A DNA stretch of 43,850 nucleotides from Nitrosomonas sp. (GTDB lineage Bacteria > Pseudomonadota > Gammaproteobacteria > Burkholderiales > Nitrosomonadaceae). Position numbers and translations under genes: made by a program. A model generated the notes under the pieces. The model saw nothing but the letters and a program-made list of their open reading frames with translations, did no database searches and was not told where the DNA came from. The stretch covers positions 1 through 43,850 of the forward strand of contig NZ_JALHQJ010000017.1 of the NCBI RefSeq assembly GCF_022842015.1, given 5' to 3'. Shown here one piece after another: positions 1 to 6,856 of the stretch; the first letter of the stretch is position 1, and each line of letters opens with the position of its first letter.

Positions 1-365
1 GGTGACAAAAAAGAGCATGCACAGAGAAATTCCGTTTGCGCGTGCCTGCCAATTCATCTCAAACCAGAATTTCTACTTGGCAGCGCATAACTGATCGCTG
101 AATTTCTGAGTAAGCTCTACTTATAATTCTCCATGGCTGACTACGATTATTGCTTTAGGGTTTATTGAGAATAACATAATCTCATGAATATTAGTAGGTT
201 TCTACCTTTTTCGCTCTTTTAATTTCTTCTACGGCAATCCCTATTTTTAATGGACGTTTAGAACGTGACCTCACTTGATTGGACAATTTTTCCCCTATCT
301 TAAGCGGATAAATTGCATTAATGCCTACCCTGCTCTTTGTATTGTATGAACGATTAGCATCGCTA
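1..365. other. Left-edge stretch without a convincing gene
   Basis: This stretch lies downstream of rapA. A minus-strand reading frame starts with ATG at 57 and runs off the left edge (first residues MNWQARANGISLCMLFFVT). It could be the start of a gene outside the window, but 19 codons are too few to judge. On the plus strand a short hairpin (GTAG/CTAC, about 196-207) is followed by a T run near 208-212. It would work only as a plus-strand terminator and does not serve rapA. No tRNA, repeat or recognisable protein remnant was seen. Confidence 0.4.
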
Positions 366-3266
366 CTAGGTTGCCACAATCACCCGCACGGCATCGAGTC
401 GCAAATTGCTGGATTTCAGCGCACTGGTCAGTTGCAGTAGTTGCTGTTCAAAGAATTGGATTTCTTCGTCGCGCACATTTGGGTTCACTTGTTGCAGCGC
501 CTTGAGGCGTTCGATTTCCGGGGTGAAGGTTTGTTGGATGCGCGCTTCGGCTTGGGCGACGAGTTGCGGTGCCTGCATTGCGGCTGTCTGTTCGCTCGCG
601 GTCACTAGCTCGCGGATCGCGTCTTCTTTCAGTTGAATGACTTGCTTGGCGATTCCTATCGCTACCAGTTCCAGATGTTGATTGATCGAATCGTGATCCA
701 AGTATGGATAACCCTCACCGCCTTGCTCATCCAGCAAAATACGGATAACTGCGGGCGGTAAATAGTGGTTACTTTGCTGTACGTTTTGCCCGCCCGCCTC
801 CAGCACGAACAGACTTTCCAGCAATACAATACCCGGTTTTACCTTTGGATGCTTCAGTGCAACGACCACTGCATTGCCGGTTTCCTGGTTCAGGATTCGT
901 TCCATCGCGTGGATAACCATGGGATGTTCCCAGGTCAGGAAATGCATATCCTCATTGGCCAATGCAACGTCTCTTGAATACGTGATAACCGAGCCTTCGT
1001 CCATCAAACCGGGAAATGGCATGCTCATGTGTTCGCTCGGCTCGATCAAATAACTGTTGGCGCGATGTTCTTCAATATGCACGCCGCAACAATCAAATAC
1101 CGTTTCCATATACTGCGGCAACGTGAAATCATCGTCCTGTACGTGTACTTCCTGATATAACCCTGCTGCAACAGCCGGACGAAAAGAGTTGTACTCGAGT
1201 AATTTATCGCGTCCGCAATCCAACGCTTCATTCAGTACTTGATTGGCCGATTGGGTGGCACTAATCAAATCCGAAAATGCATCGGTATCAATTTGTCGTT
1301 GATGAAGCGCATTAATGAGCGCATCTTCCACTTGCAAGAAAACGGTCTGTCCTCCCGGGCAGGTTTTCTCAAACGCATTCAATCCTTCATGACACCAATG
1401 AAACATCGCCGCCAATGCGCTGTTTTCCAGATAAGGAACATGAATCTGAATGGTTTCTGTCTGGCCGATACGATCCAACCGGCCAATACGCTGTTCCAGC
1501 AGATCGGGATTGAGCGGCAAATCAAACAACACCAGGTGATGAGAAAATTGAAAATTGCGGCCTTCGCTACCGATTTCTGAGCATATCAATATTTGGCTGC
1601 CGGTTTCTTTATCGGCAAAAAAAGCGGCGGCGCGGTCGCGCTCAATCAAACTCATGCTTTCATGGAATACCGGAATATGCTGTCCCGTCAGTACCTTGAG
1701 CGCCTGCGCGATATCGCGGGCAATTTGTGCATCGGCGGTGATGACTAACACTTTTTCTGGTCTCAGCTGCTTGAGTGTCGCGTTTAGCCAGTTGATGCGC
1801 GGATCGATTTCTGTCCAATAGGGTTGCTCCGGCTCGGCTCTGACCTGATAGAGTAGTTCAGGACACAACAGCAATTTTGGTTTTGACAGAGGGATCGTTT
1901 CAAAAGCTGTCAGACATTGCTGATATTCGAGAGGCAGTGCCAGCGGGATAGCTAAAAGTTTGCGTTCAGGAAACCCTTTAACAGCTGCACGCGTATTGCG
2001 GAACAAGATACGGCCGGTACCATGCCGATCCAGCAACAATTCCGCCAGCATTTTTCTCGCTTGCTGGAGTTGCTGCGTACCAGCAGTATGATCTTGCAAT
2101 TGTGCAAGGAATTCTTGAGCTTGTGCAGGATCAATGGCTGACAAGATGATCTGTCTGATTTCATAATTCAAATCCTGATCTTCGAGCAAAGCTTCTACCA
2201 CTTTGGCAATCGGTTCGTACGATTGTTCTTCAACCAAAAAAGCCGCAAAACTACTGAAGCGGTGCGGGTCCAGCAAGCGCAGGCGCGCGAAGTGACTGGC
2301 CTTGCCTAATTGCTCCGGGGTCGCGGTTAATAACAGCACTCCCTTGGTACAGGCGGCTAATTGCTCAATGATGGAATATTCCGGACTGACAGCTTGTTCA
2401 GACCAATGCAAATGATGGGCTTCATCGACCACGAGTAAATCCCAATGACCATTCAATGCAGCTTGAAACCATTTGGGATAGTGACGCAGAAAATTCAAGC
2501 TGCAAAGTATCAACTGCTCGCTCTGGAAAGGATTTTCCCATTCCTCGCTCTCTTCCAGCGATAAACATCGCGCTTCATCAAAGATACTGAATTGCAGATT
2601 AAAGCGCCGCAACATTTCCACCAACCATTGATGAATCAAGGTCTCTGGAACCACAATGAGCACTCGCTTGGCGTGCTCGGTTAACAATTGCCGATGCAGA
2701 ATAAGACCGGCTTCGATCGTTTTGCCCAGTCCCACTTCATCAGCCAGCAAGACGCGCGGTGCATAACGGCGTGCAACTTCGTGGGCAATATAAAGCTGAT
2801 GCGGAATCAAGCTGGTGCGAGTTCCCACCAGTCCATACAGCGGCGCGCTTGCTAACTGATTGCGTATCCGCAAGGTTTGATAGCGGATCTTGAACCATTT
2901 ATCCTGATCAAACTGACCTGTAAACAAACGTTCTGCCGGACGATTTAATAACAGATTATGCGCTAATTGTTCCTCGGCCAGTTCTATTCTGACGCCACTT
3001 TCATTCACTCCCGAATAAACCACTATACCACTGTGTTCCTGTACTTCAGTGATCTTGAATGCAACATCATCATAACTACTGATAATGTCCCCGGATTTAA
3101 AAATTACACGCGTCAATGGCGCAGACTGTTTGGCATAGGAACGAATTTCACCCGTGGCTTTAAACATAATGGTGACAATTCTATACTCGACAGCCTGAAC
3201 AGTGCCCAATCCCAATTGTAAATCAACATCGCAGATCCATCGTTGACCCGGCTTAAAATCGTGCAT
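366..3266 (-). CDS. rapA: RNA polymerase-associated SNF2-family ATPase RapA (HepA)
   Basis: RapA is an ATP-dependent Swi2/Snf2 translocase. It binds RNA polymerase and promotes polymerase recycling after termination. The 966-residue length is almost that of E. coli RapA (968). The N-terminal tudor-like region (FKPGQRW, residues 4-10) is followed by the helicase core: Walker A DEVGLGKT at 176-183, DEAH at 281-284, the LLTATPEQ motif, and motifs V/VI as SEIGSEGRNFQ and QRIGRLDRIGQ. The C-terminal tail ending LRLDAVRVIVAT also resembles the E. coli end. Translation starts at ATG 3266, preceded by 'gagtaatacATG' with no strong Shine-Dalgarno. The gene stands alone: its 3' neighbour is empty DNA and the gene upstream is an unrelated outer-membrane protein. 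No missing motif or frameshift is visible. Confidence 0.97.
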   Translation of the reverse strand: MHDFKPGQRWICDVDLQLGLGTVQAVEYRIVTIMFKATGEIRSYAKQSAPLTRVIFKSGDIISSYDDVAFKITEVQEHSGIVVYSGVNESGVRIELAEEQLAHNLLLNRPAERLFTGQFDQDKWFKIRYQTLRIRNQLASAPLYGLVGTRTSLIPHQLYIAHEVARRYAPRVLLADEVGLGKTIEAGLILHRQLLTEHAKRVLIVVPETLIHQWLVEMLRRFNLQFSIFDEARCLSLEESEEWENPFQSEQLILCSLNFLRHYPKWFQAALNGHWDLLVVDEAHHLHWSEQAVSPEYSIIEQLAACTKGVLLLTATPEQLGKASHFARLRLLDPHRFSSFAAFLVEEQSYEPIAKVVEALLEDQDLNYEIRQIILSAIDPAQAQEFLAQLQDHTAGTQQLQQARKMLAELLLDRHGTGRILFRNTRAAVKGFPERKLLAIPLALPLEYQQCLTAFETIPLSKPKLLLCPELLYQVRAEPEQPYWTEIDPRINWLNATLKQLRPEKVLVITADAQIARDIAQALKVLTGQHIPVFHESMSLIERDRAAAFFADKETGSQILICSEIGSEGRNFQFSHHLVLFDLPLNPDLLEQRIGRLDRIGQTETIQIHVPYLENSALAAMFHWCHEGLNAFEKTCPGGQTVFLQVEDALINALHQRQIDTDAFSDLISATQSANQVLNEALDCGRDKLLEYNSFRPAVAAGLYQEVHVQDDDFTLPQYMETVFDCCGVHIEEHRANSYLIEPSEHMSMPFPGLMDEGSVITYSRDVALANEDMHFLTWEHPMVIHAMERILNQETGNAVVVALKHPKVKPGIVLLESLFVLEAGGQNVQQSNHYLPPAVIRILLDEQGGEGYPYLDHDSINQHLELVAIGIAKQVIQLKEDAIRELVTASEQTAAMQAPQLVAQAEARIQQTFTPEIERLKALQQVNPNVRDEEIQFFEQQLLQLTSALKSSNLRLDAVRVIVAT

Positions 3267-3413
3267 GTATTACTCTGTAATTGATCGGAGCAGTATAGTA
3301 ATAGAAAGTGTATCGTAATAAAAAGTGGAAAAATATTCTCACTCTTTAAATCATACACTTACTTCCGCCCAAAAATACAACCAGCTGTGACGATTAGTGA
3401 TAACAGGAAAATT

Positions 3414-3454
3414 TGAGCCGGTAATTTTTTGACCGTAAGGAAATTACCGGCTCA
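3414..3454 (-). terminator. Perfect 14-bp inverted repeat, likely terminator of the DUF2490 gene
   Basis: The arms TGAGCCGGTAATTT (3414-3427) and AAATTACCGGCTCA (3441-3454) are perfectly complementary around a 13-base loop. The repeat lies 46 bases past the stop codon of the minus-strand outer-membrane protein gene and before rapA. Only a short AATTTT follows on the minus strand, so it is not a textbook U-tract terminator. It may instead act as an mRNA 3'-end stabiliser. Confidence 0.55.
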
Positions 3455-3500
3455 GAGAGTACGGGGTATGTCTAAATAATCAGTGCTGCACGATTGATCA

Positions 3501-4253
3501 TTAGAAATTCAGAAACAAGCTGGCAATAAAATTATGCATCATTTGATCGGGGCGCGCACTGTGCGGCCGATTGATAAATTGATTCATATAACCCACTTCA
3601 ACGGTTGCATACTGGTTGACTTTGTATCCCAATCCTACGAATGCGCGGTTCTGATCGTAACCACGAGAAATGAAAGCAGGATTATCAACGCTATTCATCG
3701 CAATAAACAATTCACTCTGAACGATAAAACTGAGATTTGGATCTATTGACGGCATTGGAACCGCTAGTTTAACCAGTTGACGGAATCGATGACCCACATC
3801 ATCATTACCAGGATTGGCTGCATGATGATCAAAGAAGCGCTGCTCAAACCGGCTACGCGCTGATAATCTACCGAATGAAAAATTATCGGCCCAGGTCACC
3901 TGTTGCCAGATTCGGTGTTCATTAAATGGACGTGCCGCCAGCGGTTCAGCTGTGGGTGCCCACGCATAACCGGCCCATACCACCACCTTATCAGTTAACG
4001 CATAACCCAGACCCGGGCGGATCAGGGATTGTGAGAATTGCGTCGCATCATTACCAAAGCGACCTTGCCCTTCCATCCACCATCTGAATTTTTTTAAGTC
4101 CGGATTGTTAGGATTGACGAAACCAAAATTACCTTGTGAGAAAACACCTCCCCACACTTGAAAATCTTCAGCTGTGGCATCGGCGGCTGCCGGATTACTG
4201 AAAACGAAGCCAAGCGCAATAAAAATAGCAAAAATGTTTATTTTCTTGAACAT
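3501..4253 (-). CDS. DUF2490-type outer-membrane beta-barrel protein
   Basis: This is a 250-residue exported protein. It has a signal peptide (FKKINIFAIFIALGFVFSNPAAA, cleavage probably after AAA/ADA). The mature part alternates aromatic and polar residues, has a RWWMEGQGRF motif like that of DUF2490 proteins, and ends in a terminal phenylalanine (SLFLNF), the usual signature for insertion by BamA. The start was placed at ATG 4253 rather than an in-frame ATG at 4268. AGAGGA lies four bases upstream of the later start, and that choice removes five residues preceding a normal signal peptide. DUF2490 members are predicted barrels of unknown function, so no substrate can be assigned. The upstream DNA carries a dyad and direct repeats that suggest regulated expression. 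Confidence 0.75.
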   Translation of the reverse strand: MFKKINIFAIFIALGFVFSNPAAADATAEDFQVWGGVFSQGNFGFVNPNNPDLKKFRWWMEGQGRFGNDATQFSQSLIRPGLGYALTDKVVVWAGYAWAPTAEPLAARPFNEHRIWQQVTWADNFSFGRLSARSRFEQRFFDHHAANPGNDDVGHRFRQLVKLAVPMPSIDPNLSFIVQSELFIAMNSVDNPAFISRGYDQNRAFVGLGYKVNQYATVEVGYMNQFINRPHSARPDQMMHNFIASLFLNF

Positions 4254-4312
4254 AAGATCCTCTTTCAAAACAGTTTGATTCTATAAAATAGTTAATCGGA
4301 AATACTTGTTAC

Positions 4313-4327
4313 TTTTACTGAGTAAAA
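4313..4327. promoter_or_regulatory. Perfect dyad, possible operator of the DUF2490 gene
   Basis: TTTTACT (4313-4319), one central G, then AGTAAAA (4321-4327) form a perfect 7-bp inverted repeat. The dyad lies 59 bases upstream of the chosen DUF2490 start, where a promoter would be expected. The binding protein is unknown. The low sequence complexity means chance cannot be excluded. Confidence 0.35.
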
Positions 4328-4381
4328 AAACTTACCACATTCATACTCTTATAATTTCGCTTGCCACCATAACATAGCAAT

Positions 4382-4403
4382 TGTTAAGAAAGTGTTAAGA
4401 AAT
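4382..4403. promoter_or_regulatory. 11-bp direct repeat, response-regulator-like site A
   Basis: TGTTAAGAAAG (4382-4392) is immediately followed by TGTTAAGAAAT (4393-4403). Two half-sites in tandem with one helical turn of spacing are the usual architecture of OmpR/PhoB-family binding sites. TTAAG repeated every 11 bp is closest to the PmrA/QseB-type consensus as I recall it. It lies about 130-150 bases upstream of the DUF2490 start. Confidence 0.45.
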
Positions 4404-4534
4404 TCAGCCACATCAAATAATGTTATTCTCAAAAATTCTAGTTAAAGTTTAATGGCTTAAACTAAGAATCAAAGAATTTTGATCCCTTCTTTTTAGATTA
4501 CGTAGCAATAGGGCGTAAACAATAACAAAACAAA

Positions 4535-4556
4535 TGTTAAGAAAGTGTCAAGAAAA
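4535..4556. promoter_or_regulatory. 11-bp direct repeat, response-regulator-like site B
   Basis: TGTTAAGAAAG (4535-4545) is followed by TGTCAAGAAAA (4546-4556). This is a near copy of site A, 153 bases away and in the same orientation. Its recurrence in one intergenic region makes chance less likely than for either site alone. It could cooperate with site A on the DUF2490 promoter or act on the cytochrome side. Confidence 0.4.
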
Positions 4557-4618
4557 AATAATTTTTCAAAGAATTACATCCGGTGTTGTTTTTATCACAA
4601 CTTTATGAATTATCTCAA

Positions 4619-4666
4619 ATAGATATTACGATATCTATGCTTCTGTAGCTTGGGAACGTCGCCAAG
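4619..4666. repeat. Two adjacent hairpin-forming inverted repeats
   Basis: ATAGATAT (4619-4626) and ATATCTAT (4631-4638) form an 8-bp perfect stem with a TACG tetraloop. Just after it, CTTGG (4649-4653) and CCAAG (4662-4666) form a 5-bp stem with an 8-base loop. No T run follows either stem, so intrinsic termination is not supported. They could belong to a small RNA or an operator. Confidence 0.35.
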
Positions 4667-4726
4667 AGTCTCCCTGGCAGTAAATAACAATGTTTAGAAC
4701 CAATCCGTATTTTCTAAAACATTTGT

Positions 4727-4756
4727 TTGACAAGCTGTCATAATACTGGCTATCTT
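4727..4756 (+). promoter_or_regulatory. Candidate sigma-70 promoter for the cytochrome lipoprotein
   Basis: TTGACA (4727-4732), an 18-base spacer and TATCTT (4751-4756) form a plausible promoter reading towards the cytochrome gene. It would give a 5' leader of about 135 bases containing the 15-bp tandem duplication. The perfect -35 is the main support, and the -10 is only moderate. Confidence 0.4.
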
Positions 4757-4792
4757 AAGTCTACTAATTCATTAAATCTGATTAATAAATAA

Positions 4793-4822
4793 ATTCAAAA
4801 ACATCACATTCAAAAACATCAC
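4793..4822. repeat. 15-bp tandem duplication
   Basis: ATTCAAAAACATCAC occurs twice back to back (4793-4807 and 4808-4822), in the leader of the cytochrome lipoprotein gene. It looks like a simple slippage duplication. Its copy number may vary between strains. Confidence 0.6.
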
Positions 4823-4898
4823 ATTTATGTTGAGTAGCTAAATACTGAATCGGGATTACTCTCGATATTAATTGAACTAAATAAACTGGAGCCAGGAA

Positions 4899-5213
4899 AT
4901 GAAAATAACATATATTTTAGTAGCAGTATCAGCACTGTTTATCCTTGTCGGTTGTGGCGGAACCGCCAATGACTATAGCCCGCCAGCAGATGCTTCCGGC
5001 GAGAGAATCTTTAGCACTGTCTGCAGTGAATGTCACAAGCCTTTGAGTGCAAACAAGGCAATGATTCTGAGTGAAAAATCTGCCAATAAGGAAGCAATCA
5101 TTAAGAAATTTCAATCAGGCAGCATGCGGATGCCCGCTTTCAAAAATATTCAAGGCGAAGCCGCTGACCGATTGGCCGAATATATTTTAACCAACAGTGA
5201 AGTCCAACAATAA
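4899..5213 (+). CDS. Small monohaem cytochrome c lipoprotein
   Basis: This is a 104-residue exported c-type cytochrome, probably a periplasmic electron carrier anchored by lipid. The signal peptide ends in a lipobox (LVGC, Cys19). A single haem-binding motif CSECH lies at 42-46, and a Met-Pro (Met78) is the likely distal axial ligand. The length fits a minimal class I cytochrome. GGAGCCAGGAA lies just before the ATG. The gene is monocistronic, with a hairpin separating it from the convergent HemN-like gene. The electron-transfer partner cannot be deduced. It is a different protein from the cytochrome at 23344-23814. Confidence 0.8.
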   Translation: MKITYILVAVSALFILVGCGGTANDYSPPADASGERIFSTVCSECHKPLSANKAMILSEKSANKEAIIKKFQSGSMRMPAFKNIQGEAADRLAEYILTNSEVQQ

Positions 5214-5219
5214 ATCATC

Positions 5220-5251
5220 GCGTCTGAGAATCTGCCTCAACTCTCAGGCGC
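5220..5251. terminator. Hairpin between convergent genes, probable bidirectional terminator
   Basis: GCGTCTGAGA (5220-5229) and TCTCAGGCGC (5242-5251) pair over 10 bp with one G-U wobble and a 12-base loop. The hairpin begins 6 bases after the cytochrome stop and 30 bases beyond the stop of the converging HemN-like gene. Neither strand has a strong U tract, so termination is inferred from position and stem stability. Confidence 0.5.
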
Positions 5252-5281
5252 ATTACAATCAGCAGCAGACTATTGATTACG

Positions 5282-6664
5282 CTAATGATGTTTACGCAAA
5301 TACTTATCAAAAATTCTACAGATATCGCCGACAAATAATTGCCCCTTCGATGTAACGGCAATCTCCTCATTATCCAAAGCAACTAACCCGGCTTCTGCAT
5401 ACGCCTGTAAATCTGTCAATTCAGTTACAAAGTACTGCTTGAAATCTATCGGAAAAAAAGCTTCTACTGAATCATATGAAATAACCAAATGACAAATCAG
5501 CGCATACATGATTGAACGACGTAACAGGTCATCCGCATTTAATTCTAGACCGCGCAAAATAGGAAGAGTGTTTTGTTCTAACTTATCATAGTACTGTAAT
5601 AGGTCACAATGATTCTGATGTAAAGTCGGGCCTATACGCCCTATTCCTGAAACACCTAATGCAACATGGTCACAATCAGGATGAATTGAAAAACCGCGCA
5701 AGCCATAGTGAAGCCTTCCTTGGCGCTGAGCAACTGCCAGCGGATCATCATGCCTGGCAAAAAGATTCATACCAATATGGCTGTAGCCAGCTTCTGCTAA
5801 GCGAGAAATTGCCAACAGCGTCATTTCATACTTGGTTACTGTTGCAGGTAATCCAGTAAGAATATTATTCCTTTGCGGCTTAAATTCTTCTATAAGATGC
5901 TGATAATTTAAAAGCTTAACCTGATCTGGATCCGCCGCAATAATTTTATCTAGCCTAGAAGCAAATTTATCCAAATCTTTCCCAGTCAATCCATAGCTTA
6001 ATTCTACTCTCACCGACTTAAATCCTGCCCGCCGGATATTGCGGACAGTATGAACGGCAGCTTCTTCAGATTGAATACACTGCTCAGAATGTTGCGCTTG
6101 TTGATCAAAATCTTGAATGCCTACAATTGCACAATTAAATCCCATTTCGTTTAAAGCTCGCATTGAGCAATTGATTAATTGTCGCGTATCAATCTCAACA
6201 CAAAAGTCACCGCCTTCAACTAAGGTAAAATACCGCTTGATCTCTTGGGTAAGAGTATTTAGTTGGGAGTCATTCAAAAATGCCGGACTACCCCCTTCGA
6301 AATATATCTGTTCAACTTTACTATCCCCTTTGAATAATCGCCCTTGAAGCCTTATCTCTCGAAGCAAATAATTCGAATATGTTTCAGTACTGTGATTAGC
6401 AGGGATAAGCTGATTAAGATGGCAATAAAAACATGAGGAGCTGCTATTAGGGGCGTATAAATCTAATGATAAAGGACGACGAAAGCATCCTAATTTTCGA
6501 TTATTTATCCAATCTGAATACTCATACGCATCAGATGCTTCAATCAAATAAGCAGCCCCGGGGTATAAACAACGATCAGATAAGTAATTTCCAAAATCAC
6601 ACATAAGATCCGAATTAATCTCAAGCAAACTTGAAGAAGAATTAGGGAATCGTAATGAATACAC
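5282..6664 (-). CDS. HemN-like protein lacking the first radical-SAM cluster cysteine
   Basis: The 460-residue protein aligns over its whole length with oxygen-independent coproporphyrinogen III oxidase HemN (E. coli 457 aa). Shared stretches include PLSL before the cluster site, GIQDF, YGLT, FARHDDPLAVAQRQGRLH, GVSGIGRIG and the C-terminal VTSKGQLF region. In HemN the 4Fe-4S cluster is held by CxxxCxxC. Here the aligned segment is SSSSCFYC: the second and third cysteines remain (Cys78, Cys81) but the first is Ser74. The SAM-binding GGTP motif is GGSP (124-127). Normal radical-SAM chemistry is therefore doubtful, and a haem-binding or regulatory role is possible. The start is a GTG at 6662-6664 with AGGAA upstream, both inside a hairpin. 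It is divergent from fnr, and Fnr commonly controls hemN. Confidence 0.75.
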   Translation of the reverse strand: MYSLRFPNSSSSLLEINSDLMCDFGNYLSDRCLYPGAAYLIEASDAYEYSDWINNRKLGCFRRPLSLDLYAPNSSSSCFYCHLNQLIPANHSTETYSNYLLREIRLQGRLFKGDSKVEQIYFEGGSPAFLNDSQLNTLTQEIKRYFTLVEGGDFCVEIDTRQLINCSMRALNEMGFNCAIVGIQDFDQQAQHSEQCIQSEEAAVHTVRNIRRAGFKSVRVELSYGLTGKDLDKFASRLDKIIAADPDQVKLLNYQHLIEEFKPQRNNILTGLPATVTKYEMTLLAISRLAEAGYSHIGMNLFARHDDPLAVAQRQGRLHYGLRGFSIHPDCDHVALGVSGIGRIGPTLHQNHCDLLQYYDKLEQNTLPILRGLELNADDLLRRSIMYALICHLVISYDSVEAFFPIDFKQYFVTELTDLQAYAEAGLVALDNEEIAVTSKGQLFVGDICRIFDKYLRKHH

Positions 6665-6682
6665 TAAGTTTCCTACTTAGTG
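6662..6682 (-). promoter_or_regulatory. Hairpin enclosing the ribosome-binding site and GTG start
   Basis: On the transcribed strand CACTAAGT and ACTTAGTG form a perfect 8-bp stem around the five-base loop AGGAA. The loop is exactly the Shine-Dalgarno sequence and the last three bases of the stem are the GTG start codon. Such a fold could limit initiation, for example as a thermosensor-like element. As DNA, the palindrome could be an operator. Confidence 0.5.
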
Positions 6683-6834
6683 GAGAATGCATCTAAATAG
6701 GCCAGACCGATATAATCGCCTAAGCTTAATCCCATCGGATCAATCATTTATTTCCTGCGCTCTTGCAATCCAAAAATATTATCCACTTCTTGCAGTATTC
6801 ACGTAGAATTATAAAGGGGTTGAAAGTATTAATA

Positions 6835-6848
6835 TTGATTAAGATCAA
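6835..6848. promoter_or_regulatory. Perfect Fnr/Anr box in front of fnr
   Basis: TTGAT-TAAG-ATCAA matches the Fnr consensus TTGATNNNNATCAA at every fixed position. It ends 8 bases before the TTG start of fnr, so bound Fnr would sit across or next to the promoter and leader, which suggests autoregulation. It is also about 170 bases upstream of the divergent HemN-like start and could affect that gene. Confidence 0.8.
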
Positions 6849-6856
6849 TCAGAGTA

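Larger units (their letters stand above)
4254..4898. other. 645-base divergent intergenic region with multiple repeats
   Basis: This region separates the minus-strand DUF2490 gene from the plus-strand cytochrome lipoprotein. It contains no plausible gene. It does hold an unusual density of short structure: a 15-bp dyad (4313-4327), two copies of an 11-bp-period direct repeat (4382-4403 and 4535-4556), two hairpins (4619-4638 and 4649-4666), a candidate promoter (4727-4756) and a 15-bp tandem duplication (4793-4822). Each is listed separately. Confidence 0.6.

Noticed and set aside
191-379. 62-codon minus-strand frame overlapping the end of rapA
   Set aside because: It starts with TTG inside the rapA 3' end, has no ribosome-binding site and resembles no family I know. 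It is probably spurious.
5282-6664. Annotating the HemN-like gene as functional hemN
   Set aside because: The first cluster cysteine is a serine, so I kept it as HemN-like and did not assign the symbol.
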